From contig PUNF01000137.1 of the NCBI GenBank assembly GCA_003552525.1, positions 1 through 36,791 of the forward strand: DNA of 36,791 nt, written 5' to 3'. The stretch comes from Clostridia bacterium (GTDB lineage Bacteria > Bacillota > Sulfobacillia > SLMV01). Shown one piece after another: positions 16,354-25,219 of the stretch (within the stretch, counting starts at the first letter, position 1; every line of letters begins with the position of its first letter). Position numbers and translations under genes: made by a program. The notes under the pieces were generated by a model. That model did not search any database, was not told the DNA's origin, and saw nothing but the letters and a program-made list of their open reading frames with translations.

Positions 16354-16812
16354 ATGTTCGAAGAAAACGCAGATACCCGCACCGTGACAATCTGCCTAAA
16401 TGGATGCCAGTACGGGTTTCAAATCGCCTCGGCCAATCAGCGGCGGGATCGATGCAGCATCGTGTTCGACGGGGACGTGCCACTATGCAACGTGATCGCC
16501 GGCATCCTCGCCCGCCCATTGTCGTCTTACGAGCTGGATGCGGTCGTGATCGAAGCACCGCGCATGGGCCCCGTGGCGCACGCCCTCGCGAGTTTCCTGG
16601 GGGTTGATAGGGTGATCTGCCTGGGCCGCGAAACCGCCCGCACTGATGTGGCCAATACGCGCCGGATGCTGCTGCTTCTCGAGCACGCCCCCGATCGGGA
16701 GGCGTTCGAGGGGATGGAGTGCTGGGTGCGAAGGATGGGGGCAGAGGCGAGGGCATATGCCGCCATCACCGCGGGAACAAACACCCCCGGATTGCACACC
16801 GCCCACTGCTGA
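16354..16812 (+). CDS. Hypothetical protein, 152 aa
   Basis: I do not recognise this protein. It has an N-terminal half with TVTICLNGCQYGFQIASA and FDGDVPLCNVIAGILARP, a central hydrophobic stretch DAVVIEAPRMGPVAHALASFLGVDRVICLG that reads like a Rossmann-type beta-alpha-beta unit, and a C-terminus TAGTNTPGLHTAHC. Six cysteines in 152 residues is high for this genome. ATG 16354 is 6 nt after AGGGGG, so the 5-residue-longer start at 16339 is less likely. It is preceded by a perfect hairpin and converges with minC. The gene ends TGC TGA TAG; since the organism makes Sec, a C-terminal Cys-Sec is conceivable but not supported (see rejected items). Confidence 0.65.
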   Translation: MFEENADTRTVTICLNGCQYGFQIASANQRRDRCSIVFDGDVPLCNVIAGILARPLSSYELDAVVIEAPRMGPVAHALASFLGVDRVICLGRETARTDVANTRRMLLLLEHAPDREAFEGMECWVRRMGAEARAYAAITAGTNTPGLHTAHC

Positions 16813-16836
16813 TAGCGCCCCGGCGCAGCCGCGGTG

Positions 16837-17478
16837 TCAGTGGTCCGCGGTACCAAAAGACAGCCGATCCGAACGGCGGCCGATGGCCTCCTCGGCAGGA
16901 TAAATCGCAATGCCGCCATCCTCCACCACGGCACACTCGGCCCCTGAGGACTCGGATGCCTCGCCGCCACGTGCCATGGCGTCCCCAATACGGATTTGAA
17001 GTGGATTCATCCTGCCCGCGTAAATCCGGCGGGACGAATCACCCTCGGCGCCCGCCACGGCAAACCCCGACAGGGCACCCGTGATATACAAATCACCCAC
17101 GGCCGCCGCCCGACCACCCGGGTTCACATTCCCAAAGATGACCAGCGTGGCAGGGGACGAAACCGTCTGCCCACTACGGATATTGCCGAAATGGAATTCG
17201 GTATCCATGACCGCGTCCGCCATGCCCTCTGTGCCCACGCCGATTCCCAGCAGGGAAACGCCCGGAACGCTCTCCAACGCACGCAGAACCGCATCCACGA
17301 CGCCGGGTAGTAACCGTGGTGCGGCCAATTCCACGCGGACCTGCGCACCATCGAGAAAATCCCCCATGGTCTGCAAACGCTGGCGCAGGGCGGATTCGAT
17401 ATCGCCCGGCTCACGAGCCGCGAGGTCTTCATGGACGAGGATCCTCAGGCCGCGACCGGTACCTTTTATCTTGATCAC
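16837..17478 (-). CDS. minC: Septum site-determining protein MinC
   Basis: This is a 213-aa inhibitor of FtsZ assembly. The N-terminal domain (about 1-100) starts VIKIKGTGRGLRILVHEDL and includes VELAAPRLLPGVVDAVLRAL. The C-terminal beta-helix domain (about 105-185) is diagnostic: SGQTVSSPATLVIFGNVNPGG, AVGDLYITGALSGFAVAGAEGD and RIYAGRMNPLQIRIGDAMAR. A 30-residue tail follows. Start GTG 17478 is 9 nt after GGAGG; the frame to 17706 lies within the dehydrogenase gene and is ignored. It is the last gene of the aroM-M42-tdh-minC run, 77 nt after tdh. No minD or minE is in the window, which is unusual for minC, normally beside minD. Confidence 0.9.
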   Translation of the reverse strand: MIKIKGTGRGLRILVHEDLAAREPGDIESALRQRLQTMGDFLDGAQVRVELAAPRLLPGVVDAVLRALESVPGVSLLGIGVGTEGMADAVMDTEFHFGNIRSGQTVSSPATLVIFGNVNPGGRAAAVGDLYITGALSGFAVAGAEGDSSRRIYAGRMNPLQIRIGDAMARGGEASESSGAECAVVEDGGIAIYPAEEAIGRRSDRLSFGTADH

Positions 17479-17555
17479 TTCGGAACACCTCCGGGAGGTT
17501 GAAGTCGAGTCGTAGAAAATGCTACCCGAAGAACCCCCCGGAGGCAAATGCCGGA

Positions 17556-18596
17556 CTAGGGAATCAGGACGACCTTGCCGCAATCTCCCGAAGCCATTAA
17601 TTCCATTCCCCGCTCGAAGTCTTCCATCGGCATCTCGTGGGTTAATATGGGGGATATGTCCAGACCAGCCTTCAAAAGGCCATCGGTCTGATACCAGGTT
17701 TCCCACATCTTCCGGCCGGCGATGCCCTCGATGGTGATCGCTGGGAACACGATGTCGTCACCGAAATCGAGGGTGACCCCCCGCTTCGACGGGACCCCCA
17801 ACGCACTCATCCGCCCACCGGGACGGAGCATCTTGACGCCCTGGTCAATGGCTGCCGGCGCACCCGACATCTCCAGCACCCCATCCACACCGAGGCCACC
17901 CGTGGCCTCCTTTGCGATGGCCACCGGGTCTTCTTCCGCGGGATTAATCGCGATATCCGCACCCAGTTTCCGTGCCAGGTTCAGCCGATAGGCGTTCACC
18001 TCGGTCACGATGATCTTCTGTGCACCGCACATCTTCAGCAGAGGAATGCACATCAATCCGATGGGTCCAGCACCCGTGACGGCGATACTCTGGGCCGCTA
18101 CGGGCCCGGCGAGGGCAGTCTGGACAGCGTTGCCCAGGGGCTCCATGGCGGAGGCTACCGAAAGATCCAGCCCGGGATCATTGACCCACAGGTTATACGC
18201 CGGGATGGAAACGTACTCTGCAAAGCACCCATCGACATCCACGCCGATGATGGTGGTATTGATGCAGGTGTGCATTTGCCCGGTACGGCACTGATGACAG
18301 GTATGACACACGATGTGCGTCTCCGCCGACACCATGTCTCCCGGTTTGACAATATCGACGTTCTCTCCCACCTCCAGGACCTCACCGGAGAATTCATGGC
18401 CGGCGATTAGAGGTGGTTTGATCCGCTCCTGGAAGGATTCGTCCCAGGCATAGATGTGATAATCGGTTCCGCAAATCGACGTTGCCTTGACCTTCACGAG
18501 AGCATCATCGGGACCAATGGCAGGAATGTCCACTTCTTTCATCGTCAACCCGGGGGCGGGTTCCGTCTTTACCAGGGCTTTCATCTTGCCTTGCAT
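17556..18596 (-). CDS. tdh: L-threonine 3-dehydrogenase-like zinc alcohol dehydrogenase
   Basis: This is a 346-aa medium-chain, NAD-dependent dehydrogenase. In the TDH family it oxidises L-threonine to 2-amino-3-oxobutyrate. Catalytic zinc residues are in SICGTDYHIY (C42) and GHEF (H67, E68); the structural zinc site is C97, C100, C103 and C111 in HIVCHTCHQCRTGQMHTC. The NAD-binding segment is VTGAGPIGLMCIPLLKMCGA. IIGVDVDGCFAEYV and MEPLGNAVQTAL are strongly TDH-like. ATG 18596 follows GGAGG with a suitable spacer; the longer frame would start 12 codons upstream. It lies 35 nt after the M42 gene. No kbl (the usual next step) is adjacent, so related polyol or 2,3-butanediol substrates remain possible. 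Confidence 0.88.
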   Translation of the reverse strand: MQGKMKALVKTEPAPGLTMKEVDIPAIGPDDALVKVKATSICGTDYHIYAWDESFQERIKPPLIAGHEFSGEVLEVGENVDIVKPGDMVSAETHIVCHTCHQCRTGQMHTCINTTIIGVDVDGCFAEYVSIPAYNLWVNDPGLDLSVASAMEPLGNAVQTALAGPVAAQSIAVTGAGPIGLMCIPLLKMCGAQKIIVTEVNAYRLNLARKLGADIAINPAEEDPVAIAKEATGGLGVDGVLEMSGAPAAIDQGVKMLRPGGRMSALGVPSKRGVTLDFGDDIVFPAITIEGIAGRKMWETWYQTDGLLKAGLDISPILTHEMPMEDFERGMELMASGDCGKVVLIP

Positions 18597-18631
18597 CGAT
18601 GCATCTCCTCCCCTTTTCGTCCCACACTCCA

Positions 18632-19723
18632 TTACCGGGTAAACCCGGACACCACCTCGGCATCCAGGGCCCGGATGATTTCGGTCAGCAGGTCCAGCGT
18701 ATGCTCGTAATCCTCGAGCGCAATGATGCCCGCCTGGGCGTGTATGTATCGGGTCGGTACACCGAGCACCACACTCGGAACACCACCGGCGTGCAGGTGA
18801 ATCTTACCCGCATCGGTGCTGCCTCCACCCATGAGGGATGTCTGTAGTGGAATATCGGCGGCTGCCGCACGCTCGATCACCAGGTCTCGAAACGGCAGGT
18901 TGGGCACCATGCTGCGGTCGAATACCAGCAGCGACGGTCCCCCGCGTAGCGTATCCGAGGCCCTGTCCTTGTCCCCACCCGGCACGTCCCCGGCGATGCT
19001 TACCTCGAGGGCAATTCCCACATCGGGGGCAACCATGTCGACGCTGGTCTGCGCCCCACGCAGCCCGATCTCTTCTTGGGCAGTTCCCACGCCGACCAGC
19101 GTTCCCGGGAAATCGCCATCGGCCAACCGGTGAAAGAGGTCGACGATCAGGCCACAACCTACCCGATCATCCCAGGCCTTGCTAAGGAGCAAATCCCCAT
19201 CGCCGATGCGGGCAAATGGGCTGTCGGGCACGATTGGATCCCCCACGCGGATTCCCATGTTTTCGCGGGCATCCTCCTCATCACGCGCACCGACATCGAT
19301 GAACATGTCCTTCGCTTTCACGACCTTATCGCGCTCCTTGGGTTCGAGGATATGCGGCGGCTTCGACCCGATGATCCCGACGTGGTCTCCACCAGCCGCC
19401 TTGACCACGACGCGATGGCCGAGAATGACCTGGTCCCACCATCCACCGAGGGGTTGAAACTTGATGAACCCCTCCGGGGTAATTCGCCCCACCATGAACC
19501 CGACCTCATCCATATGGCCCGCGAGCATGATCCTTGGGCCATCACTGGACCCGGGCAATTCAAAAATGACGCTGCCGAGCCCATCGTACTCCGGTTGTGC
19601 GATGTCTCCGATCCAGTCACTCATGACATCGGCCACTGCCATCTCGAAACCGGGAACACCCGGTGCCTGCGTGAGCATCTCGAGCATACGTATACGTGCC
19701 TGCCTATCCAATCCGGTCAACAT
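18632..19723 (-). CDS. M42 family metallo-aminopeptidase
   Basis: This is a 363-aa cytosolic dinuclear metalloprotease of the M42 family (tetrahedral aminopeptidases, YsdC or FrvX-like), which trims N-terminal residues from small peptides. Metal and catalytic motifs: LAGHMDEVGFMV (His, Asp), SKAWDDRVGCG, GTAQEEIGLRGA (catalytic Glu pair), IALEVSIAGDVPG and a late GGVPSVVLGVPTRYIHA with the last His ligand. The length is typical. ATG 19723 directly follows the stop of the AroM-like gene, with GGAGG at 5 nt, so translation is coupled. Substrate preference (acidic, hydrophobic or basic residues) differs between subfamilies and cannot be read here. Confidence 0.93.
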   Translation of the reverse strand: MLTGLDRQARIRMLEMLTQAPGVPGFEMAVADVMSDWIGDIAQPEYDGLGSVIFELPGSSDGPRIMLAGHMDEVGFMVGRITPEGFIKFQPLGGWWDQVILGHRVVVKAAGGDHVGIIGSKPPHILEPKERDKVVKAKDMFIDVGARDEEDARENMGIRVGDPIVPDSPFARIGDGDLLLSKAWDDRVGCGLIVDLFHRLADGDFPGTLVGVGTAQEEIGLRGAQTSVDMVAPDVGIALEVSIAGDVPGGDKDRASDTLRGGPSLLVFDRSMVPNLPFRDLVIERAAAADIPLQTSLMGGGSTDAGKIHLHAGGVPSVVLGVPTRYIHAQAGIIALEDYEHTLDLLTEIIRALDAEVVSGFTR

Positions 19724-20428
19724 CTATCCCTCCCGTCTCGCCGGCGCGATTGCCCGGACGAGGAGTGCGGTTGCATGGGCCGTAGCGAGGGAAGCGGGTA
19801 GCGCCGGGAGGCGTGCCCGTTCCGCCACATGGTCGGCCATGATTCCAGTATAACCCATACAGTTCATGGCAATGATCTCGACACTGGTCCGGGAGAGCAC
19901 CCGGGCGGCGCGATCGAAGTCCGTCGGATCGCGATCGAAATCATACGGTGACGCCGCAACCGTCACGACCCGTCGCGAATCCACGCCAAACAACGTCTTT
20001 GCTGCGGATTCCTGTTCGGGCCTTGGTACCATCACACCGATCGGGCCACGCACGAGGCCGCGCACGAGACCTGGGAAGATCTCTCGGGGGACGATGATAC
20101 GAGAACCGGGCAGCGCGAATCCGGGGGTACCCGTACAAAGCAGTACGACGGGATCCGCACCACTTTGGACGAGAAAACGAACGGCCTCGCACAGGAGCCG
20201 GCGTACACGTACCGGCTCGAGACAGACTTCGCGACCATTCCGAAGACGCGTTACCAGCACATCATCTCCGGTCGGCTGGAGGGCTGTTCGCCCGCGCTCA
20301 TCGAGGCCATCCAGCGCTCCGCGCTCCAGTACGGGGATATCGCGTCCCCATACCTCCTGCATCAAGGGAACGACATCGGAACGCGGTGATTCTCCGATTG
20401 TGGCAACCCCTATTGGCCGCAGCGTCAC
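19724..20428 (-). CDS. AroM family protein
   Basis: A protein of about 234 aa, similar to E. coli AroM, a family without a settled function that resembles Asp/Glu racemase-like folds in its C-terminal half. Typical segments are PIGVATIGESPRSDVVPLM at the N-terminus, VLLCTGTPGFALPGSRIIVP in the middle and IIAMNCMGYTGIMADHVAE near the end, with a cysteine in each of the last two (possible catalytic pair; inference). The start is uncertain: the frame is open to ATG 20500, but family similarity begins at about GTG 20428, whose GGAGG is only 1 nt away; CTG 20422 would have the better spacing. It leads the minus-strand run with M42, tdh and minC, and diverges from the first MATE gene. Confidence 0.82.
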   Translation of the reverse strand: MTLRPIGVATIGESPRSDVVPLMQEVWGRDIPVLERGALDGLDERGRTALQPTGDDVLVTRLRNGREVCLEPVRVRRLLCEAVRFLVQSGADPVVLLCTGTPGFALPGSRIIVPREIFPGLVRGLVRGPIGVMVPRPEQESAAKTLFGVDSRRVVTVAASPYDFDRDPTDFDRAARVLSRTSVEIIAMNCMGYTGIMADHVAERARLPALPASLATAHATALLVRAIAPARREG

Positions 20429-20569
20429 CCCTCCACTCGTGGTTGCGCTCCACCTTTTCGTGTGTTCGCCAATCCGGGGTGACAACCCTGCCGTCATCAT
20501 TTTGATCGTCGTCGTTTCTCATGTACACCGCTTGAAGGACCCCGGCATAAACTTCGAGTCCCGAAGGGA

Positions 20570-20598
20570 TAGACGACGTCCCTTCCGGATGCTACAAT
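20570..20598 (+). promoter_or_regulatory. Promoter of the first MATE gene
   Basis: TAGACG (20570-20575) and TACAAT (20593-20598) are separated by 17 bp, a plausible sigma-A-type promoter about 30 nt before the TTG start and directly ahead of the GGGGAGG ribosome site at 20614-20620. It lies in the 200-bp gap divergent from the AroM-like gene. Confidence 0.5.
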
Positions 20599-20629
20599 TG
20601 GAGCATCTTTTCCGGGGAGGCGACCCCAC

Positions 20630-22066
20630 TTGCGATGGAAAAAACCTGGGGTGCGTGACGCTGCCGGTTTCCCCGGTCCCCCCCCCGCGGGACGCCCCAT
20701 CCCGATTCCTACCGAGCATGCGGAAGAGCCTTATAATGATCAACTGATAAAAAAGGGGATCGTCAGCCTCGCGTGGCCGGCCATCACCGAGATGGTCCTC
20801 ATGACGATCACCCAGATCGTCGACATGCTCATGGTGGGTCGGCTCGGTCCGGCGGCTATCGCCGCCGTTGGCATCGCGAACCAGCCATCGTTCTTCGTGA
20901 TGGGCGTGTTCCAGGCGATGGCCGTGGGTACTACCGCCGTCGTGGCGCGTACCATGGGAGCGGGTGATGCTGTATCCGCGGGCAGGACACTCAAGCAATC
21001 CATCCTCCTGGCGCTGGTCACCGGCGTCGTATTCACGGGCTTCTTCCTGGCCATTAGCCCCCTGGTCATCCGCTTCATGGGTGCGGGACCAGGGGTGTAC
21101 CCTTCTTCCCTCGCATACTTCCGCGTCGTCGTCGGGGGTTTGATCGTCACCGCACTCACCGTGATCCTCACGGCCGCACTCAGGGGGGCCGGCGACACCC
21201 GCACACCGATGGTTGTTCGCGGGGTGGCAAACCTGCTGAACATCTTGCTGAACTACTTGCTGATCTTCGGTGCCTTCGGTTTCCCGCGTCTCGAGGTGAT
21301 GGGGGCCGCCACGGGAACCGTACTGAGCCGGGTGTTCACCGTGGTTGTGTTGTTCTTGCTCATCCGGAGTAATCGGACGGTCCTGCATTGGACTGGCCCC
21401 CTACTCTCGAGATGGGACATGGCCCTCATCCGTCGAATCGTCCACGTGGGCTTCCCGGCGGCCGCAGAACAGGTAATCATGCGAAGCGGGCAACTGCTCT
21501 TTGTGCGCACGGTCGCCTCGATGGGAACGGTAGCGATGGCTGCTCACCAGGTCGCGATGAACATCGAATCCCTAAGCATCATGCCGGGGTTTGGATTCTC
21601 GGTGGCGGCCACCACCCTGGTGGGCCAACACCTTGGGGCTGGCCGCCCGACGTGGGCGGCACGCGCCGGCACCTTGACGTCTCAGGTGGCCGTGCGCGCG
21701 ATGACGGTGATGGGCATCCTGCTCTTTCTCTTCGGGCCTTCCCTGGTGCGTTTTTACACTTCAGATCCGGGGGTGATCGCCCTCGGGGGAACGGCGCTTC
21801 GTATCCTTGCGCTCGCCCAACCCTTTTGTGCCATCAGCTTCACGATGGCCGGGGCACTCCGCGGAGCCGGCGATACCCGTTTCGTCATGCTCAGCACCGC
21901 CGTCGGCATCTGGGTGCTCAGGCTCAGTACCGCCCACATCCTCGGCATCATGATGGGACTCGGGGTTGCCGGGGCCTGGATCGGATTGGTGACGGATCAG
22001 CTGGCGCGTTCGTTTCTGACGCGCCGGCGTTTCCGGGGTGGAACGTGGAAAAGGATCCGGATCTAG
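20630..22066 (+). CDS. MATE family efflux transporter (first copy)
   Basis: This is a 478-aa inner-membrane exporter with about 12 membrane segments. MATE proteins expel cationic drugs or metabolites using a Na+ or H+ gradient. Repeated signatures show both bundles: SLAWPAITEMVLMTITQIVDMLMVGRLG near residue 50 and its pseudo-repeat VGFPAAAEQVIMRSGQLLF, with AALRGAGDTRTPM and AGALRGAGDTRFVM at matching places in each half. The start is TTG 20630, with GGAGG 9 nt upstream. The cytosolic N-terminus is long (about 45 residues) and proline-rich. It begins a plus-strand run with the D-acylamino-acid deacylase and a second MATE of similar sequence, which suggests an old tandem duplication. The substrate is unknown. 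Confidence 0.92.
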   Translation: MRWKKPGVRDAAGFPGPPPAGRPIPIPTEHAEEPYNDQLIKKGIVSLAWPAITEMVLMTITQIVDMLMVGRLGPAAIAAVGIANQPSFFVMGVFQAMAVGTTAVVARTMGAGDAVSAGRTLKQSILLALVTGVVFTGFFLAISPLVIRFMGAGPGVYPSSLAYFRVVVGGLIVTALTVILTAALRGAGDTRTPMVVRGVANLLNILLNYLLIFGAFGFPRLEVMGAATGTVLSRVFTVVVLFLLIRSNRTVLHWTGPLLSRWDMALIRRIVHVGFPAAAEQVIMRSGQLLFVRTVASMGTVAMAAHQVAMNIESLSIMPGFGFSVAATTLVGQHLGAGRPTWAARAGTLTSQVAVRAMTVMGILLFLFGPSLVRFYTSDPGVIALGGTALRILALAQPFCAISFTMAGALRGAGDTRFVMLSTAVGIWVLRLSTAHILGIMMGLGVAGAWIGLVTDQLARSFLTRRRFRGGTWKRIRI

Positions 22067-22159
22067 CATGTATGTTGCAGGGGAACGCAGGCCCGTTGTC
22101 AAAACGAAGAGCGTCCAAGCAACCACTGTAGTCAGTCGTCGTGGAGAGGGGAGCATGCA

Positions 22160-23776
22160 ATGCCCGACCTAGTGATCACCAACGCAACGATCGTGGACGG
22201 CCTCGGGAATCCTGCGTTCCCGGGCGCGCTGGGAATCACCGGTGATACCATCACCGAGATCTGGCGCGACCCCAACCCGGAAGGTTTCGGGGAACCTTCC
22301 GACACCATAAACGCCTGGGGGCAGGTGGTGTGCCCGGGGTTTGTCGACATTCACACCCACTCCGATTGGGGTATCTTCGAACATCCGGGGGCCGGTTCTT
22401 CGCTTCTGATGGGAGTCACCAGTGAGATCGGCGGCAATTGCGGCACCAGCCTGGCACCGACCTCCGCTGCCCTAGAGCGATACCTCAAAAGCATTGGCCG
22501 CAAGAGTCCCGAAAGACCCGGGGATATCGGCGAATTCCTGGATCGCGTGGATGCGATACGACCCGGGAATAACCAGGGAACCTTCCTGGGCCAGGGGGCC
22601 ATTCGCGCCCTGGTCATGGGCGATGCGGTCCGTTTCCCGCGGGATGAGGAGCGCGATCTCATGATTCGCCTGGTGCGGGAATCCATGGAACTGGGTGCCT
22701 TCGGCATGAGTACAGGCCGGGCCTACGTTCCGGGGTGTCACGGGGGCTTCGCCGAAATACTCGCTCTCACCGAAGAAATTGGACGCCACCGCGGCCTATA
22801 CACCTGCCACATCGCAGACCAGTGGGCCAACATCCACCGGGCCGTGCGGGAAGTATTGGAACTTGGCCTGTGCACCCACACGCCCGTCCAAATTGCCCAT
22901 CTGAAAGTTGTCGGTAAAGATCACTGGGGGCGGATGGCCGAAGTCCTCGCCCTCATCGAAGATGGCCGGGACGCGGGCGTCGATGTGGCCGCGGATGCCT
23001 ATCCGTACGATTATGCAGCCATCGCCCAGTTGCGGGATCGTCTGCCCCCCCGGATGCGAAGTCTCGCCGAGGGCGAGCTGCTGGATCTCCTCGGTATCGA
23101 TGCGGGCGTCGAAGAAATCCGGCGTGGGTGGAGAGAAAACCCCGACTACGGATCGGCTCGCCTCCCCGGACTGGGCGTCGTCTGGTGCGCGGAAACCCCT
23201 GATGCGATCGGCAAGGACCTCGGCGAGCTGGCCGTGGAGTACCGGACCGACGTCGCCGGCGCCGTGGCCCGCCTGCTCCGCTCCAATGCCCTCGGGGTCA
23301 AGGTTGCCGGCATCATGGATGAGGATGACCTCCGCACGGCACTGTGTCATCCGCTGGTGGCAATCGGAAGCGATTCCGGGCTGCGAGATCCCCGGGAAGA
23401 CGAGGCGGCGAATCCGGCGGCTTCATCGGTTCACCCCAGGGAATATGGCACTTTTCCCCGGGTTCTCGGGCGGTACGTGCGCGAAGAAGGGCTGCTGACA
23501 CTCGAAGAAGCCATCGCCAAGATGACCTCTCTACCGGCGGAACGTATCGAATTACCCGACCGGGGCAGCATCACCAGAGGCCATCGGGCTGACCTGGTAG
23601 TCTTCGACCCCGATACCATCATCGACCTTGCCACGCCGGAAGATCCCATGCGCCCACCCGCGGGCATATCCCGGGTGATCGTGAACGGCCGCATTGCGGT
23701 ATCCGATGGCAAACTCACGGGGCAGCGGGCCGGAGGATCACTCCGTGACTTACAGGGTCGCGTGATATACGGATAG
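22160..23776 (+). CDS. N-acyl-D-amino-acid deacylase family amidohydrolase
   Basis: This is a 538-aa metal-dependent hydrolase of the amidohydrolase superfamily, closest by eye to D-aminoacylases, which cleave N-acyl-D-amino acids to D-amino acid and carboxylate. The zinc motif HTHSD is at 65-69 (H65, H67) after CPGFVDI; the bridging cysteine typical of this subfamily is in GGNCG (C94). Further family segments are GAFGMSTGRAYVPG, YTCHIADQWAN, VQIAHLKVVG, DAYPYDYAA and IGSDSGLRDP, and a final ADLVVFDPDTI strand. The ATG follows a GGAGAGGGGAG ribosome site. It lies 93 nt after the first MATE and about 60 nt before the second. Related enzymes act on D-glutamate, D-aspartate or dihydropyrimidine-like substrates, so the exact substrate is open. 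Confidence 0.9.
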   Translation: MPDLVITNATIVDGLGNPAFPGALGITGDTITEIWRDPNPEGFGEPSDTINAWGQVVCPGFVDIHTHSDWGIFEHPGAGSSLLMGVTSEIGGNCGTSLAPTSAALERYLKSIGRKSPERPGDIGEFLDRVDAIRPGNNQGTFLGQGAIRALVMGDAVRFPRDEERDLMIRLVRESMELGAFGMSTGRAYVPGCHGGFAEILALTEEIGRHRGLYTCHIADQWANIHRAVREVLELGLCTHTPVQIAHLKVVGKDHWGRMAEVLALIEDGRDAGVDVAADAYPYDYAAIAQLRDRLPPRMRSLAEGELLDLLGIDAGVEEIRRGWRENPDYGSARLPGLGVVWCAETPDAIGKDLGELAVEYRTDVAGAVARLLRSNALGVKVAGIMDEDDLRTALCHPLVAIGSDSGLRDPREDEAANPAASSVHPREYGTFPRVLGRYVREEGLLTLEEAIAKMTSLPAERIELPDRGSITRGHRADLVVFDPDTIIDLATPEDPMRPPAGISRVIVNGRIAVSDGKLTGQRAGGSLRDLQGRVIYG

Positions 23777-23837
23777 CCATCGGCACCGGGGGGATCGGGG
23801 TACCACCCGGGTGAAACCTGACAGGGGGATTGACACC

Positions 23838-25211
23838 TTGGACCTCGACCGGGACCCAGACGGACCCTCCGCGGGACAGCGTCGTCGGAATATGCACAGT
23901 CGGGTCATGCGCCTGGCATGGCCGGTCATGACCGAGCAGATCCTGGCGACGATCACGCAGATGGTGGACGTGGCCATGGTAGGCCGTCTCGGCGCGGCTG
24001 CGATCGCCGCCGTCGGCATCAGCATACAGCCTTTGATGCTGGTGTTCTCCATATTCGGCGCTCTATCCGTCGGAACCACGGCCGTGGTCGCACGCTCCAT
24101 CGGTGCGGGCGATCCGGGCCTGGCCTCGCGCACCCTGCGTCAATCCCTCATCGTCGGCACGTTGATGGCGATCGGAATCTGTGTCGCCGTCTATTTCGGG
24201 ACGCCACAATTCGTGGGCATCATGGGTCCGGCACCCGACGTATTGGACCTGAGTGTCGGCTATGTGCGCGTGATCCTCCCGGGCGTGGTGCTCATGATGG
24301 TCTCCTTTATCATTGCCGCCGCATTACGGGGGGCCGGCGATACCATCACACCGATGAAGGTGAACCTCGTGGTCAACCTGGTCAACCCGATCCTCAACTA
24401 CCTCTTCATCTTCGGAGCCTTGGGATTTCCCGCCCTGGGCGTACGGGGTGCTGCACTTGGAACGACGCTTGCGCGTAGTGTCGGCGGGGTGGTACTCCTG
24501 GTCATCGTGATGCGCGGCCCCACACCCCTCCGTATTCGCTTCCGCGAGGGCCCCCTCTTCCGACCCGAGCTGATCAAGCGCATCGTCCGGGTCGGATTGC
24601 CCGCTGCCGGGGAACAACTCATCAGCCGCGTCGGGCAGATCTTCTTCTTGCGCATCGTAGCCGGCCTCGGGACCCTGGCGTACGCGGCCCATACGGTCGC
24701 CGTTAATGCCGAATCCATATCCTTCATGCCCGCCTTTGGTTTCGCGACGGCGGCAACCACGCTCGTCGGTCAGAACCTCGGTGCGGGGCAACCGGATCGC
24801 GCCCAGGAAAGCGTATGGGCGACGTGGCGGATCACGGCCACGATCGGTGCGGTGGCCGGCGTATTGATGCTGACGATACCGTCATGGATCATGCGAATCT
24901 ATACGACCGATCCCGGGGTCATCGCCACCGGCACGATGTTACTCCGAATCGTCGCCCTTGCGCAGGTTCCGATGACCACCTACTTCGTCATCGCCGGGGG
25001 CTTGCGGGGCGCCGGTGACACACGCATGATGCTTTACATTAGCACCGGGAGCGTGTGGCTGGTGCGGCTGGGCCTCGCGCAATTGTTCGTGGGAGTCCTC
25101 GGGCGCGGTATCGACTTCGTTTGGTACGCCATGGTACTGGATTGGTTCGTGCGCGCGGGCCTGTCGGTCCTGCGCTTTCAACGCGGAAAGTGGAAGGATC
25201 TACGTGTGTAG
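23838..25211 (+). CDS. MATE family efflux transporter (second copy)
   Basis: A protein of about 457 aa, again a 12-segment MATE exporter. Shared landmarks with the first copy are LAWPVMTEQILATITQMVDVAMVGRLGAAAIAAVGI near the start, AALRGAGDTITPM, VGLPAAGEQLISRVGQIFFL in the second half and GGLRGAGDTRMML near the end. The two are clearly paralogues but diverged, not a recent duplicate. The start is uncertain: TTG 23838 has GGGGG 9 nt upstream, while GTG 23811 in the same frame has a poorer site. The gene ends 8 bp from the convergent stop of the substrate-binding protein, with no terminator between them. Substrate unknown. Confidence 0.9.
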   Translation: MDLDRDPDGPSAGQRRRNMHSRVMRLAWPVMTEQILATITQMVDVAMVGRLGAAAIAAVGISIQPLMLVFSIFGALSVGTTAVVARSIGAGDPGLASRTLRQSLIVGTLMAIGICVAVYFGTPQFVGIMGPAPDVLDLSVGYVRVILPGVVLMMVSFIIAAALRGAGDTITPMKVNLVVNLVNPILNYLFIFGALGFPALGVRGAALGTTLARSVGGVVLLVIVMRGPTPLRIRFREGPLFRPELIKRIVRVGLPAAGEQLISRVGQIFFLRIVAGLGTLAYAAHTVAVNAESISFMPAFGFATAATTLVGQNLGAGQPDRAQESVWATWRITATIGAVAGVLMLTIPSWIMRIYTTDPGVIATGTMLLRIVALAQVPMTTYFVIAGGLRGAGDTRMMLYISTGSVWLVRLGLAQLFVGVLGRGIDFVWYAMVLDWFVRAGLSVLRFQRGKWKDLRV

Positions 25212-25219
25212 CGAAGGGG

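Noticed and set aside
16807-16812. C-terminal Cys-Sec in the 152-aa protein (TGC TGA TAG)
   Set aside because: The UGA is followed at once by UAG, as a double stop would be. Small hairpins follow, but nothing conserved supports Sec insertion.
16815-16850. Small palindromes (GCGCCCCGGCGC and repeated CCGCGG) between the 152-aa gene and minC
   Set aside because: They could pair as a terminator for convergent genes but overlap minC coding sequence and have no T-run.
20519-21388. Minus-strand frame of 289 codons, rich in His, Asp, Glu and Arg
   Set aside because: Low-complexity antisense of the MATE membrane gene; no ribosome site or family.
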